A stretch of 64,000 bases of DNA from positions 140,276,361 through 140,340,360 of the forward strand of contig NC_081406.1 in assembly GCF_030272615.1 (NCBI RefSeq). The letters run 5' to 3'. Made by a program: the position numbers and the translations under genes. Every line of letters starts with the position of its first letter. The stretch's first letter is position 1. Shown piece by piece: positions 49,813 to 61,637 of the stretch. Below the pieces are notes generated by a model. It was not told the origin of the DNA, made no database searches, and saw only the letters and a program-made list of their open reading frames with translations. This DNA is from Cryptomeria japonica (lineage: Eukaryota; Streptophyta; Pinopsida; Cupressales; Cupressaceae).

Positions 49813-51159
49813 TGTCATGCCCAAACTTTTGGGCAAAAATGAAACAACAAATTTTTTTCAAACGACCTAATAAAACTAATTAAGCTAAAATAAAAATGCA
49901 ATAATAAGTCTTGTCTTATCTATGTTTGAATTTTGGAAATTCAAAGAGTTATTTACTACAGTTAATCTAATTAACTTAATCAAGCATGCGAAATTAACTT
50001 CAATGCGGAAAATAACTCTCCAAAGGAATTATAATTATTTCATTAATTAATAAATTAATTAAACAAAAATCTCTAACTAGATTGACAAGAGATATTATCA
50101 ATCTCGAATGATCTCTTAATTGCCCTAGAAATTAATTAAATTAATTCTAGAACTTAGATTATTAAAATTTAATAATCATTTGAGCGATAATGATAATGTG
50201 TCCAAAGTTTGTAAAAAAAAAGGGATTAAATTAATTCTTAACAAAACTTGCCCTATAAACTTTTAATTAATGTTGGCCAAATAAATAAACCCCTAAGTTC
50301 TAAATATTAACCAGCATTTATTAATACTTATCAATTTAAATACAACCAAATAGATTTCAACTTAAACTTCTTGTATATGTATTTTTATATACCTATATGA
50401 TTATATATAGCATATATATAATATATGTATATATATAATTTGAAAATACTTAATCTAAATCCATGCTTATACATCTGCATATATATATATATGTATGTAT
50501 GAATTCCTAGAATTAATAGATTTAAATATGATCAAATATTTACAAAAATAAACACAGGATACCCTATTCAAATTTTGAATAGGGTTCCCCCCTTTATTCT
50601 TAAACCATTTAATAAACACATGAAAACCTAAATTAAAATCTATAAAACTAAATCACCAAACAAACTTCCTTTTAACTTCCACCCTAACCCGAATCGGGCT
50701 AGGGTTTTTATGTGATATGCAGGTTCAGTATATTTTTTTTCGCGCGAGGTGATTTTGATGGCGGGGGTTTTACACATGCGTAGGGCCGCAGGGATAATAC
50801 ACAGGCGACGGCGGGGAGGGGGCTACGCCTCCCACAGCGGCACCTTGGGTGCCACTGCGGGTCACAGCCTGCAGTGACGTCGCGGCGTCCCTATGGGGCA
50901 CAGCCCACAGTGGCGGCCAAGGCTGCCCCTGCAGGTCGCAGCGCGCAACGACACTGCGGCGCCTCGGCGCCTCTGTGGGTCACGGCCCATAGAGGGCCTA
51001 CATCACCCGGAGGCCCGCAGGAGCCTCAGCTTCGGGGTACCCTCGGGTTAGGGTTTCCCCAATATTTTATTATATTTTTTTTAATTTAAGTTTTTTTTTT
51101 TTTAAAAGCAGCAACTAATATATAAAAATATATATTATATATACATGAATAAAAATGAA

Positions 51160-51201
<42 letters not shown>

Positions 51202-54047
51202 CTCTTCCTTCTCTAATATAAATGTACTCTATTTTTTTTTCTTTTAGTATGCAGAAATAATAAAGTATTGACTGTCATAATAAAATAAAGCAGCAACATA
51301 ACATAGGTAAATATTAACTTATTAGTTTTCTCTCTTATGAATAAATCTCTATTTACTAACACATAAGGCAGATCCTAATATATTAAATTAAATGCATTTC
51401 TTTTCCTTTTTAATCTTATATGGTTAACTATAAAAAAGATTAATTTATCTACCTTTATTTTCTGCATTATTTTTTTTGAAATAAATGACAGAAATAAATA
51501 AATTACAATAGCATTAATATAGTCTAGAATTTCATTTAAAACTATTTTACCAAGTTAAATGCAACATTAATGTTCATGCTAAAATCTATTTAACTATATT
51601 TGCATTTGGAAATAAATAAATAGGACTAAAAGATCATTTCTATCTTACTAACTTTAATGCTTTTGTACTCCATTTATTTCTATTATTTTCAATAAACATA
51701 AAGAGATAGAATGCCTTTCTTTATTTTCAAGAATAAAAGCAATAGATTTTACTCATACTATAGAAACTTAAACCGTAAATATATATTTCATTTTGCTGTA
51801 ACAACTTAACAAAAGAATACTTTTCTTAAAAGAACACTTAGAATGTAGTATTGTCAACTTTAAAAATGGGTGAAATACCCAACTAGCCTCTCATTTCTAA
51901 TATATGAGGGTATAAATAAATAAATACATTTTCATTTGCAACTAAAACAATAATGATGGTAGCATTTCCTAGCTTTCCTTTTTTCTTCTTTTCCAAGCAA
52001 CCTACATAAAAATCTTAAGGCTATGACCATGGAGAGCTCACCTCCCAACCTAAGCTTACTAGAAGCTGCCACTGAGCTTGGAGAATCAAGTCCTAGATGG
52101 GTTACACTCAAACAAACACAAAAAAGCAAGGGAAAAGAAAAAACTCAACAAACACTTTCCCATCCAAGGCTAAAATTCATCACATAATGTGATGTTTACA
52201 AGGGTGGAAGTGGACCAAATACCTTGAGGAGAACTGCAAGAAAGTAGATCACAAGCCATCCCATGGCAACCAAAAATACAACATAAGTCCATCTTAACCC
52301 AACATCCTTATGACCCCCAAGGCATACATGCCATACTTTCTCCCCTTATGACCCCCGAATGCATAAACAAGACTATGCAGCAAGGGTCACATAAACAAAC
52401 CCTTGAGATCACTCTCATAATGAGAGCCTCTAACTCTAAGGTTGTCAAACTCCTTCCACCCTCAAGACCATTCTACCCTCCCAAGGGTAAGATGGCCTTG
52501 GATACTCCCAAAACACAACAAAATGCATAACAAAAATGGGAGAACAAAAAAAATCACATAAATATTTTCACAAATAAAGCATCTACATTCAAGCAATCTT
52601 TTAAAAGTAAATTTCCAACATGCAAAGAAGAGAATGGACCAACCTTGAATCTGCCAAGGGTTTACTAGAAATGGCTTGGGGAAGAGCAGGCCAATTCCAC
52701 AATTCTTTTCTCCAACACTTAGCCAAAATTCTATTCTAAAACTGGTTTTCTTTTTAAATTGCAAGATCTCATCTCCAAAGATGGAGAGTGGGTGATTACT
52801 CTCTCAGAGTTCTTTCCTTCTGGGAGAAAGTTAATACACCACCCTTTTTAGTTCAGGTAACCCTAACCCTTGCTTAAGAAGGCTTCTCTCACTCTTCCCA
52901 ACCTCTTGGATAGAGTGAGAGTTCACATTGGTTGGTCTTCCCAACCTCTTACAGGTTACTAAAACTAGAAGGAGAAAAGGTAAGAGAAGGTCGAGAAGAG
53001 AAACTAACACAAGAAAGGAAGGTTATCTAACCTAGGAGGAACCTTCCAAGTTGGATTTTCGTTCATCTTGGGAAAACCAGTTTTTGAGGTGACTAAACAG
53101 TCACATGGGAGTAGTCATATGCTTAAAATTACCCCTAACCCATAGGTATACCCTATGGACCTTTAGAAAAGCCCTTAAAGTACCCCTAGGAGTCCATTTG
53201 ACCCCTTAGAAACCCATCTAAAGTTAATCTATGGGTCAAACCTAAGTTGACCACTCCAAAGACTCTCTACCCAAGGCAAATTTGGGACAACACTCAAATG
53301 TTTGAAAGGGCTTTGGTTGAAACAATCTCCCTCCAAGAGACAAGTCAAAATCATGACACTAATCAACACATGTGTCAAGTGACACAATAAAATACATTAC
53401 ATAATTACACATGGAAATTGTCTCTTGTTGGATTTAAACAAATTAATAAATACAATTTAACACACATGCAACATTTACTTTCATGAATAAAATACGATAC
53501 ATACAGGGTGTTGTCTCTCCAAATAGACAACCCCTGGTTTTACGAACGTACATAAGTCTAGGCTTGATTCTCCATAATGTTTGCATGGTCACATGGATAA
53601 TTTTCCTGCGCATCTCAATTTCACATTAGTATTTCTCAATAGACTCATATAATATTAAACACATAAATAAGAATACACATCAATCACTCTGCATACAATT
53701 GGCATCATTCTAATCAATTTATCATATATCAAAGCAAATCCACATAAGCAATTATCATAATCCTCATAAATTTGATCCATTCATCAGTTATGCATCATAT
53801 TTCTAGCATCATAATAAAGTCCTGCAAATCAAATAATGACATACATCATCTCAATGTTATCCTATTCTAGAATCATATAAAGTTCTATATCCATAATGCA
53901 TAGAAATGAAGCATCAATATATCAATGTTATCTAATCATGGGTTCATATAAAGTTCTAAATCCATAATGCATAGAAATAAAGCATCCATAATAGTTCCAA
54001 CATGAAAAACACTGAAATGCTAGGATGGGTCGGGGTAGGGCCTCACA
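49813..54047 (-). repeat. Solo LTR of a related chromovirus family, 4235 bp, TSD TTAAT
   Basis: Plus-strand ends are TGTCATGCCC and GGCCTCACA, the same termini as the chromovirus LTRs. TTAAT flanks it on both sides (49808-49812 and 54048-54052). Homologous blocks include CTCACCTCCCAACCTAAGCT (52039), the CCAAATAGACAA segment (53518) and CCTAACCCATAGGTATACC (53136). Overall identity to the other LTRs is far lower than between those two, so this is another subfamily. It carries a GC-rich array (50830-51010), the conserved hairpin (50683-50708) and TA tracts (51160-51200). No coding sequence remains. Confidence 0.95.
50830..51010. repeat. GC-rich imperfect palindrome array in the solo LTR
   Basis: Units of roughly 40 bases contain inverted arms around a GGGTCACAGCC-like centre: CACTGC...GCAGTG (50850-50875), CTATGGGGCACAGCCCACAGTGG (50891-50913) and CCTCTGTGGG...CCCATAGAGG (50970-50997). 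Arm sequences differ from the CACTGTGTG arms of the other family but still pair. The array occupies the same place, between a TA-rich stretch with a T/A run and the CCCTA hairpin. Confidence 0.7.
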
Positions 54048-54052
54048 TTAAT

Positions 54053-55007
54053 AAAATGAGATTGAAATTTAAAATTAGGGCCAATGAGATACCACTTAAT
54101 TTCAAATTTAAAATTGACAAAATTAAGATTGTAAAATTAGGGCAGATTATAATTAACGTCTTAATTTTAAATGTTTCCTTGAAAGTTGTAATGTTGAAAT
54201 TGGGAAGTGTGTGATTTTAGAGGCATCAAAATTCAACAAAATCAACCAATTTTTTGGATTTAAGCAATTAAATACAGTCATAACAGTCTCCCAAAATTTC
54301 AGGAAAAAATCTAGGGACCAGGTTGAAGTTGCACTCTATCCTCCCAACTTTTTCGGAAATTTTCAAGGATGAAAGCTATGATGATTTGAGAGCTAACCCC
54401 AAAAAATTGATTGATTTTACGATCTCTAGATAGGTGAAATTAAGGTTTGAATTTTGAAATAGGACCCTATTACAGTTTTGATAAAGATAAGAAATTGAAT
54501 TGCAATTTTGAAAAAGGTCAAATCTAATGGATAGGGCCACCTTAAATAATATTTATAAAACTGAAATTGGTTGAAATTGCTTGAAATTTGTACAAAATTC
54601 AATTAAATTTGAAAATTAGTGTTTTAGGACCTAATCACTAAATTTTGAAATTTTGAATCTTAGGCAAGAAGACAAGTCTGAAAATTAAATGTAAATCTAA
54701 TTTTGCACAAGTTCAAGTTGATGTTTGAAAATTAGGGTTTTGATAATTAACCACATAATTTTGTTATTTTGCTTTGCAAATTGAACAAGACAATGAAAGA
54801 AGTGAATTTGACAAGCAATGTAATTTTCAGATCTAAGACAATAGATAGAAATTTTTGCAAAATACAAGTTCAATTTTAATTTTAATAACTAGGGTTTTGA
54901 ATGAATTAACCACTAATTTTTGTAAATTGAATGAAAATTAAATTTGTAAATGAAGAATATGCAATAATTTTCAATGTAAAGCATGTGAGACGCCGGGTTC
55001 ACCAAAA
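54053..55007 (-). other. 5' leader of the Tat-like gypsy element
   Basis: Non-coding AT-rich sequence between the LTR (inner end 55008) and the gag start at 49658, split by the solo LTR. It has repeated AATTTGAAAATTAGGGTTTT-like words (54600-54910). A candidate primer site, TGGTGAACCCGGCGTCTC on the minus strand, lies at 54987-55004, three bases from the LTR; I cannot assign its tRNA, but it is not initiator Met. Confidence 0.65.
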
Positions 55008-56166
55008 TGTGATATGTTGAAAAGTGATGAGGGGAGATCAAGTGGAAAGCTTTACTCCCCTCAAAACAGGGATGAAAGTTTCAAAAAGGATTCCCTTCAA
55101 ATTTTCACACACATTACATTTAAAAGAGGGGTTGAGTTCACTAGATCCAATCCCAATGGAAAGAGATTGAATACTAAGTGAATTGTAGGAAATTTGGAAT
55201 GTATTAGGAAAGTAAATTAACCCTCTTTTATAATAGACTAGTTGAATTAAGAAAATTGAGATTAAGTGTAGAAATAAGAAAGAAATGATTATATCTTGAG
55301 ATGGAAAGGCGAAATGAAGTTGCGCACTTGGAATTAGTGGTAGAATGTTAAGACGAAGCTTCCTTGCAAATCCAAGCAAAAGTTGCAGGGACCGAGTTGA
55401 AGTTGTACTCGGTCCTAGAAATTACTGCCACACACCCTCAACCTACACATAGAAAAGAGAGGGAAATGTTGTTGGGATTGGGGATTTTCTTTCAGGTCAA
55501 ACCCTATTTTGGAATTAAACAAGTGATTGAAAAATGCTACAAGTAAATAAAAGGAAATGTCTAAAGTAAAATCCACCTCAAGAAGGCGATGTGATTGAAA
55601 TGTTGTTGAATTTTCTTGAAAGGATATGTGAAATAGGATGTCTTGAGTGTTGATAGAAATATCCTCTTCAATGGTTGAATCCTTGACTTGAATGCAACAC
55701 CTTGCCTTGAAAGGAGATTTGAAATGCTCAATGCTTGAATGAATTATTGAATGCTTGCACTTGATTTCTCTTTATGATCAACTTGTTGTCGCTTATCGTC
55801 GCTTTGCTTATGCAAATAGGAGGGGAAGTGCTCCTTATATACTTGCCAATCAGGGGTGTTTAGATATTTTTCCATCTTACACCAACATAGGAAAACTTTC
55901 CCGCTCAATGCAAAATAGGACCAAAGGGGGCCCAAAATAGGGCTAGGAAAAGGGCACCACACTCCTGTCCTAGGAGGACAAGGGGGACAGGGGTGCCATG
56001 CCCCTGTCCTGCCCTAATTTAGTATAGGCAATGACAATAGGTAGTGCGTCATGATGAAAAATGCAAGTTATTGATGTTTTGAGCATGTTTCGGGTCTTTG
56101 ATCAAGCTTAGGTATTCGTCCGCTAATGCAAAGACCTGAATATGGTCAAAAATTGCAAGGGTCACA
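55008..56166 (-). repeat. 5' LTR of the Tat-like gypsy element
   Basis: Plus-strand ends TGTGATATG and GGGTCACA form TGTGA/TCACA inverted termini (1159 bases). Inside is a strong hairpin GGACAGGGG TGCCATG CCCCTGTCC at 55985-56009 next to a second inverted pair (TCCTAGGAGGA). The outer border abuts a copia integrase on the opposite strand, so the element inserted into a copia. The 3' LTR partner is not found in the window. Confidence 0.75.
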
Positions 56167-56171
56167 ATTTT

Positions 56172-56850
56172 ATGATGCTATAATTACATCAGATAGAAAG
56201 TCTAAAGGTAATATATTTTATTTTAATACTCGTGGTAAAATTTGTTTTATTTCTTAGGTCGATGAAATTTGGTTATGGCATAAAAGGATGTGTCATGTAA
56301 ATTTTGACTGAATGGTTAAGATAAGTTCCACTCAAGCTATAAGAAATCTGCCTAAGATTGTAAAACCCTATAATTTGTCATGTAAGGAATATCAATTAGG
56401 GAACTAGACAAGAGTTTCTTTCTAAAGAAAACAATATAATTATAATGGGATATTGGATCTTGTGCATACTTCTTTGTATGGTTCTCTAGAGTGAGAATCT
56501 TGTAAGGTGATAGGTATTTCATGTTGCTAATTGATGACTATTCAAGGATGATGTGGGTTACTTTCTTAAGGGAGAAGTCTGAAGCATTGGAGAATTTCAA
56601 GATTTTCAAAGCTATGATTGAGACTGAGGATAGACAAAAGTTGAATTTTCTGAGATCTGACAGATGTGGTGAATTTACTTCCGATGAGTTTAACTCTTTT
56701 TGTGAAGAGCATGGGGTGAAGAGATAGTTATCTGCTCTGCAGACCCCTCAGTAGAATGTTATTATGGAGAGGAAGAATAGGACAATTTAGGAAGTTGTTA
56801 TAATGATGATGATTGAAGGAAATGGTCCACATATCTATTGGAGAGAATCT
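56172..56850 (+). pseudogene. Ty1/copia pre-integrase and integrase fragment
   Basis: The plus strand reads WLWHKRMCHVNFD (gag_pre-integrase, near 56270), then, after stops, MLLIDDYSRMMWVTFLREKS (56521-56580; the first catalytic Asp), then FLRSDRCGEFTSDEFNSF (near 56657-56700; second Asp, with the usual RSDRGGEF changed to RSDRCGEF), then ERKNRTI (third acidic residue). Several stops. It ends near 56850, where LTR sequence starts, so the rest of pol has been deleted. It is the host of the Tat-like element inserted at 56166. Confidence 0.85.
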
Positions 56851-57628
56851 ATGAGTTTTCTTTATGTTATGCGACATTCTTGGTGATTGTAGCATGTTGC
56901 AAATGTTTGAGGTATAACTCTTAGTGGTGTTTCTTGGTTGTGGTATTGATTTAGGTCTAGAATATGTCTTAGATGATATTGTTTTGGTTTGCATGTGTTG
57001 ATGTAGCATATGAGATATGTTTGTTATTTGTGTTGAGGGTTGATCTAACCTTGAAATATAGGTTGATGATTTGTATAAATATATGTAATATTCATTTGTA
57101 AGATGTATTTGCATTGCATCTACAAGTGTATGATTGATTAAGTGTGAGAAGAAGTGTTCTAATCTTTCAGAAATGTGAAGAGAAGTGTGTGGCAGAGAAG
57201 ATCAGACTATCGTTAACCAGAACTGTAATCGGGCATGTGGAGATACTATTTCACTAGTCCATGATCCTTTGTATGTAATCCAAATGTTTTTGTAAGACAA
57301 TGTCTTCCTCAGGGTTGTATCCCTTCTTATTTTGTTATTTGAGTAGTGAGATCTAGGAAATGTGCCTAAATGCATGTGCATTACCCATTATAATATTTCA
57401 TTTACTCCTAGCAAGGTATCATCTCATTGTGGGTAGGTTCCCACCGTGTTTTTTCCCTTAACCGGTTTTTCCACGTCAAAAATCTTGGTTTTATGTGTGT
57501 TATTGAAGTGGTGTTGATTTGTGCTTTTATTGCTAGTTATCAAATCTGAATTTAAGTTTGAATTGTGTTGAGTTTGTGAGCAAATTGATTCAACCCCCTC
57601 TCTCAATTTGTTGCCTTGTTACCAACAC
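56851..57628 (+). repeat. Ty1/copia LTR, left member of an inverted pair
   Basis: The end is firm: CCGTGTTTTTTCCCTTAACCGG at 57446-57467, then TTCAACCCCCTCTCTC and TTGTTACCAACA ending at 57628. Similarity to the minus-strand LTR at 60662-61637 starts before 56870 (TTATGTTATGCGACATTCTTGG). The start is lost in the junction with the integrase fragment. Confidence 0.7.
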
Positions 57629-57781
57629 TTTATATCTTTGATAGAATATAACCTCTTCTCTATAGGTTGAGGGGTTCTGGGTACCATAAAAATTAAGTGC
57701 ACAAGTGTTATGGTTTCGAAAAATGGGTAAAATCTTGAATTGAAATAAAACAAGAAAGAACTATGATTAAAGAAGGTTCTC

Positions 57782-60655
57782 ATGAATGTCAAGCTAACGT
57801 GCTTCACTTATGATATCAATAAGAAAACAAGAAATATCAACAACTTTAAACACAAAGAGATTCAATTTCCAAACTTGGTTTTGTGCTTCCACCAGAATGC
57901 CCTTCAAGTCTTTGAAAAAGTTTCAAATGCCAAATGCATGAGCAATATTTATAGATATATGAAACCTCAAGTAATCAATCACATGGCTTTGGCAGCTACT
58001 ATACCATCTTGGAATTTTAAATGAACTTTTTTATTAATTGTCCCATTTATTACCCATTACAAAAAGCATTCAATTGACACCATCATGCAGATCGCCAATC
58101 TTAGAGAAATCAATATCAAAGAATTGGGTGATTTCATCCTTCAAGAAAATCATAATAGGGAAGAAAGTGTGTGCAAGAAGAACCCTATAGTGTGATCTGC
58201 CGATATGTAACTTGTGAGAGATTCATTGTCATTATATTAGCAGGAGTTGGGGTATTGGGTGAAACGAGACTAGGTGACAATGGGAAATAACAAAAGGTTA
58301 ACTTCCATCAAGAGGCTATAGACCAATAAGGTACGGTGCGGTCCCTTTTGGATATAAACAAGACTTGACACCTAAAGGCTTTATCGTTTGATCAGAGGTT
58401 TCAAGAACTACAAAAGATAAAGGGTTTGTGTCATGAAGATGGACTTCATGAAATTAGGCATTATCAATGGTTTGATTTCTCAAACCGGCAACACCCTCGA
58501 TGAATAAATTGATGCAACCATTCTAACAAATGGATATACTAGGCTTAAGGAAGTGTACAAAAGGTGGAGGTTGCCAGCCCATAGGCCTGGAGATGGAGAT
58601 GATCTTAGGATATTTGATACAAATGAGAATCCACCATTTGATGTGGAGTTATTTGAGGAGTATTTCAAATACACTTATTACTCAGTTTGTCAGATTTTAG
58701 GCATGGAAGCCATTCCACTCATGAATATTGTGCCCATGATATTGGTTGCAGATGTCCAAATACATGATGCTTTCTCATTTGATTATGTCTCATAAATAGT
58801 GGATCACATGAATCATGGCTTGGAGATGATAAAAAACAAACCCAATGAGATTTATTTTAGACACTATTCAGTGTTGATGCATATGCTTTTATATGTTGGA
58901 TAACAAATGAATTTATGGAGTGATAACATCAGAGTCATGGAATATGATAGGCAGGGCTAGAGGAAACCTATATAGATGTGGACTTCCATATGGGATAGAA
59001 AATTCCCATGGCATTAGTATCAATATTTTGAGGAGCATTTTGTTAAACCCCTATGTCAACTTTTGGGCCACCCATGTAATTATACACTTACACCAGAAAT
59101 TCAAAATTTCCTCATGCAAAAAGAGCATGATGATAGGAATATAGTAAATCACAATTGGGGAGATTAGTATGCCTTCAAAGACTATACTAAAATAAGGGTC
59201 TATGGATTTGAGGGTGCCCCTCTCCTACTTCCTAGAACTGTGCCTAATAGAATTGTATAACTGGAAATTATGAGGTAGTTAGCTGATTCAAATTACATGC
59301 ACCTGAGTATGCATGGAAAAAAATCTTTCATGCCTATATCTTTGAGTTTTGAAGAATTCATGGTGTTTTATACTAAAGGATATGATATTATTTAAGCCAA
59401 TTTATCCTACTATGGTTCATCATAGGGTGAGCCTCAATGAGATTTTGATCCTAAAGGTTTTATAAGTCAGTCCAAGCAATCACAAAAAATGTGATCCTAT
59501 GAGCATGTACCTCTAGAACAAGATGATATTATCCTTAATTTAGATGAATTGCAAGCTCTTGAGAAACTAGAAGCATGTTACAATATCACAAGAGATGAAG
59601 AGTGGAGGAAAAACCATAATATTGCGAGTTCTACCATTTTTTCTAATATTCAATATCCCATTGATAGGATTTATGAAAAAGTTGCTCACGTGGATGAGAT
59701 TATTGAGGGATTTCCATCATATGTTTTATAAAGAAATAGTAGGAGACCAATGGGGGAGAAGCACACAAGTCCTTACTCCTCTAATGCATATGTCACCACA
59801 ACCTACTCCTATGAGACAAAGTGATATTGATGAAGTTTTTAAACAAATCCATGAAGGAGGAGTGATTGTCACTAAGCCCTCCCTTATTGATAAAAAATAT
59901 GATATTAGGAAATTATCTCGTGAGAGGTTTGTTTTAGATGATGAATTCATTCATTCCCCTAAGTTTAAGTCTTTTATGTATAAATATAGAGGGAGATTTC
60001 TTAGATAGTAAAATGATGAGATTACCTCTGAAATTGAGGATGACTAATTGAAAAGGCTTTAGGAGGATGTGGATGCTGAGATGACTACCATGACCCCTAT
60101 CAAGGGAAGACAAATTTTACAAAATGTCAGTATCATTATTGTGCCTTGGTGGCATATGAGTTTTGTTATACTATTTGATAACTTTGTAAGAAATCCATAT
60201 GTAAAGAAAATGATGTTACTTGAGGATGTAGATCAAGTGTATTCTAGTTGTGGTTTTGAACCAGAATAGAAGGCTTTATTTCAATGGGCTTTATACCCAA
60301 AAAACCATATGGCTACTCTTGTGGAAACCGATAAATGTTTTAGTTATATTTTGGTGCAAAGAGTTGGGGAAAATGACCCTATAGTTATAGCTAATTTAAA
60401 TGTGAATGTTTCAAATTTTAATAAAGCATAAATGAAGCATTTTGTACGGAAAGGGACACTGACAAGGCTAAATATGAAAGATTGGAAGAGATCGGGGTAC
60501 AAAGTGAAGAAAGGATTAAATAAATTACTAGAAAAGGAGGAATTCTCATTTGAGCATGAACAATGAGTGGTGGAGGCTCTACAGGACATAAATTACTAGA
60601 AATATAGAGCCGAGAATCTCGAGAAGAAGATTAAACAAAGAGAGCAGTAGGATAG
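57782..60655 (+). pseudogene. Long decayed reading frame of unknown family
   Basis: I do not recognise this protein. Protein-like sequence persists for about 2.9 kb: one frame from 57782 to about 59731, then a shifted frame to about 60655. Stops are frequent, mostly readable as single C-to-T changes. The best stretches are 58553-58795 (EYFKYTYYSVCQILGMEAIP, then VADVQIHDAFSFDYVS), 59549-59731 (ALEKLEACYNITRDEEW), 59800-60008 (DIDEVFKQIHEGGVIVTKPS) and 60150-60269 (FVRNPYVKKMMLLEDVDQV). The C-terminus is charged and coiled-coil-like (AENLEKKIKQRE). No protease, RT, integrase or zinc-knuckle motif was found. It lies between inverted copia LTRs. It could be the gag-like part of an unknown gypsy element or a decayed host gene. 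Confidence 0.5.
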
Positions 60656-60661
60656 TAAGAA

Positions 60662-61637
60662 TGTTGGCAACAATGGAAGAAACTAAGAGGTAGGGGGTGA
60701 ATCAATTTTATCACAAAATTAATACAACTCAAAATTAAATTCAGACCTGATCATTTAGCAATGAAAGCATAAACCATCACAACATCAATAACACACATAA
60801 CACCAAGATTTTGATGTGGAAAACCTTGTTAAGGGAAAAAAACTAGTGGGAACCTACCCACAATGAGATAATTCTTTATTAGAAGTAAATGTAAATATTA
60901 CAATGGGGAATGCACATGAATTCAAGCACACAACCTATATCTCACTACTCAAAACAAGAAGGGCTACAACCCTGAGGAAGAATCACTGTCTTACAAAGAT
61001 TCAAACAATAATCTAGATTACATGAACTGATGAAATAACATCTCCCAATGCCTAATTACATTTCCTCCTAATCACAGATACTCAAACTTTCTCTTTCCAC
61101 TTGTTCGCACTATTTCTCACTTCTCCTCTACTACTGAAAGATCAATTAAATATTTGAGCATACAAATACATCTATCACATGAATATTACATATATTTATA
61201 CAAATCATCAACCTATATTTCAAGATCGGCTAAACCCTCAACAAAAATTACAAAACAATAACATCACATGCTACAACAACACATGCAGACCGAATTTTTT
61301 GGCTAAGACATAGTCTGGACCCAAATCAATACCACAACCAAGAAATACTGCCAATAATTGCACCTCAAACATTCGCAACATGTGACAATAACCAAGAATG
61401 TCACATAACACGAAGAACACCACCAGATCAAGAAAATGATCAACAATGTGCATAATGATCAATGCAGACCATCAACACGGATAGGACCCAATCTAGAAAC
61501 ATTCACAAACAATGTGAATCACACAAGAAACAACCACATCGTCACCACTTACTATAATCTCCATCATCAATAAATTGAACCTCAAGAACACATGCTAAAC
61601 TAAATACAAATTGAATGATTCATTATGAACTTCCTGT
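60662..61637 (-). repeat. Ty1/copia LTR, right member of an inverted pair
   Basis: On the minus strand it ends TTCCATTGTTGCCAACA at 60662, with the conserved GGTTTTCCACATC block at 60811-60830 and CCACAATATTC-style flanks. It matches the LTR at 56851-57628 in reverse. Its outer start is unclear; it may be cut by the LTR-like sequence that starts at 61638. Confidence 0.65.
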
